A DNA stretch of 64,000 nt from Zhengitettix transpicula. Its lineage: Eukaryota > Arthropoda > Insecta > Orthoptera > Tetrigidae. The notes below the pieces were generated by a model. It saw only the letters and a program-made list of their open reading frames with translations, did no database searches and was not told the DNA's origin. The translations under genes and the position numbers were made by a program. This document shows, in pieces, positions 62,753-64,000 of this stretch; the first letter of the stretch is position 1; each line of letters starts with the position of its first letter. The stretch covers positions 73,332,139 through 73,396,138 of the forward strand of contig CM073595.1 in the NCBI GenBank assembly GCA_037074705.1, given 5' to 3'.

Positions 62753-64000
62753 ATGTAATTGCATATAATTCTTAAAACGCCATTTAGAAATATCATTGAA
62801 GTATACTTGTAAATCAATACAATTTACATTAGATTTATATCTATATAAATATTAAAATTTACCTGGTTTGCCGTGAATCTCGCTTCTGTTATTTTGCTAT
62901 TTCGTGACCCACATATTTTAACCGAGTATCGTTAAACGAATGAAGGGGAGCTATATTATTAATTAACCCTGAAGTTGAGATAACAACTTCATTTGGCGTA
63001 ATAAAATTTGCAGAGGCTCGTAATTCGATTGGTAATCTGTACGGGGATTGAAATATATGAATTGTCGTCAAAGCATGGGCGATCTGGTGATGACTCGCTC
63101 ACGTGGAAAATCCATACTCCCAAAGCCACTTAAGCGAGCTCGCTGCATTGTACAATGGCGCGAGGGAGGCTGTACTTTGTTCTATAAATAAACCTGTTCG
63201 ATATTTAAATACTGCAAAGTTATGATATCCAGACAACAACGTGGAGCCTCAACGAGACTCTCGTCCACTGTGCTAAATAATGCCACGTAAACTGTCTTGG
63301 TTGTAAAACTCAGGTGAAAATAATTTACGCAGCGTCACGTAAAATTCATTGCGTGTACTTGCAAAGTTTTATTTAAAATGGTTTATTGATTCCATCAGTC
63401 CTCTACTGCTGAAAGCATCAAAACATGCACATGTAATAAAATACAACTGTGGAAATATGAGAAAGAAAGAGACATACATAAATAAGAATAATTGCAAATT
63501 AAATAAATGAAATATACTAAATACACAAATGAAGATATAAAAAAGGCAATATGAAAAGGTGCATAAATCATGAGGTTGAGAATTTTCTGGTGAATTAATA
63601 TTTGCGTTACCTCCGACAATACCATAGTCAAATACTTAATCACCATAGTTTCTCCATTGTCCCGAAACTGCATCTCGCAAAGTCTAGGTAATTTACAAAG
63701 TGCAAGCAGAAACTGTATTCTCTATTGGAAATAACAGTATATATTACGTTGATCCATTTACATTGACAAGCTACTAACACGGCATTTGCTTTACATTGAC
63801 GTTTGGTCGCGGTCTGAACCCGTAACTGCTGCGAACTCGCACGCATTTGAGATCACGAATTCGCGATAATTATAGGAACCGTCTAGTTGCTCTGTACAAG
63901 GGAAAATATTTTGAATGTAAAGTTACAATGTGGCATGCATGAATCGCAATAGGTTATATTTTTTAAAATTCATAAAATATGTAACAGTAACAGTATTAAA
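62753..64000. other. AT-rich non-coding DNA to the window end
   Basis: A GC-richer patch at 63090-63270 has no recognisable reading frame. Reverse-strand ORFs at 63395-63673 (low-complexity F/Y/L/S) and 63640-63846 are unrecognised and probably chance. Confidence 0.45.

Noticed and set aside
1..64000. CRISPR arrays, operons, tRNA or rRNA genes, telomeric TTAGG arrays, LTR pairs
   Set aside because: None seen on reading both strands; the B-box-like matches all fall inside family A repeats and do not fold as tRNAs by inspection.

Overview
The window looks like nuclear DNA of an arthropod, most likely an insect. It is AT-rich (GC by eye about one third), has no densely packed genes, operons, rRNA or tRNA genes, and shows decayed Tc1/mariner-superfamily transposons. 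The few convincing coding pieces are short GC-richer islands preceded by a pyrimidine tract and AG, as expected for single exons of genes with long introns. One short interspersed repeat family occurs at least 15 times. I cannot fix the species; the repeat load and intron-scale gaps fit a large insect genome, but that is inference.

Layout. 0-9 kb: a family A repeat at 668, then the best-supported exon of the left part (1239-1365, ending in tandem stops), a TA microsatellite, a repeat fragment near 4.7 kb and an unrecognised 187-codon reverse-strand ORF at 7.1-7.66 kb. 9-25 kb: mostly featureless AT-rich DNA with one candidate exon (12848-13026), a 68-bp dispersed motif (family B), a near-full reverse-strand family A copy at 18 kb and a truncated Tc1/mariner-like element ending at 21067. 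25-30 kb is the busiest mobile-DNA region: a head-to-head inverted pair of repeats (25683-26414), a phased TCGGG minisatellite (26454-26575), a decayed mariner on the minus strand (about 27.94-28.47 kb) and, about 100 bp further on, a second mariner of another subfamily bounded by readable terminal inverted repeats (28576-29407).

32-37 kb: several family A copies around a convincing terminal coding exon (34238-34430). 37-46 kb: little coding signal, two family A copies and a 107-bp perfectly abutting tandem duplication. 46-64 kb: a diverged tandem duplication, a mariner fragment (about 50 kb), an 80-bp-arm foldback element (51016-51300), a second copy of the Tc1/mariner-like element seen at 21 kb (52407 onward), two candidate exons (58852-59013 and 62245-62395) and five reverse-strand family A copies.

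No complete gene can be assembled from the sequence alone, and I see no new multi-gene system. The exons cannot be assigned to families with confidence or joined into one gene without transcript or protein searches. The most distinctive non-coding structures are the TCGGG array with 14-16 bp phasing, the 51-kb foldback element and family A, which carries matches to a Pol III B box and may be a SINE.
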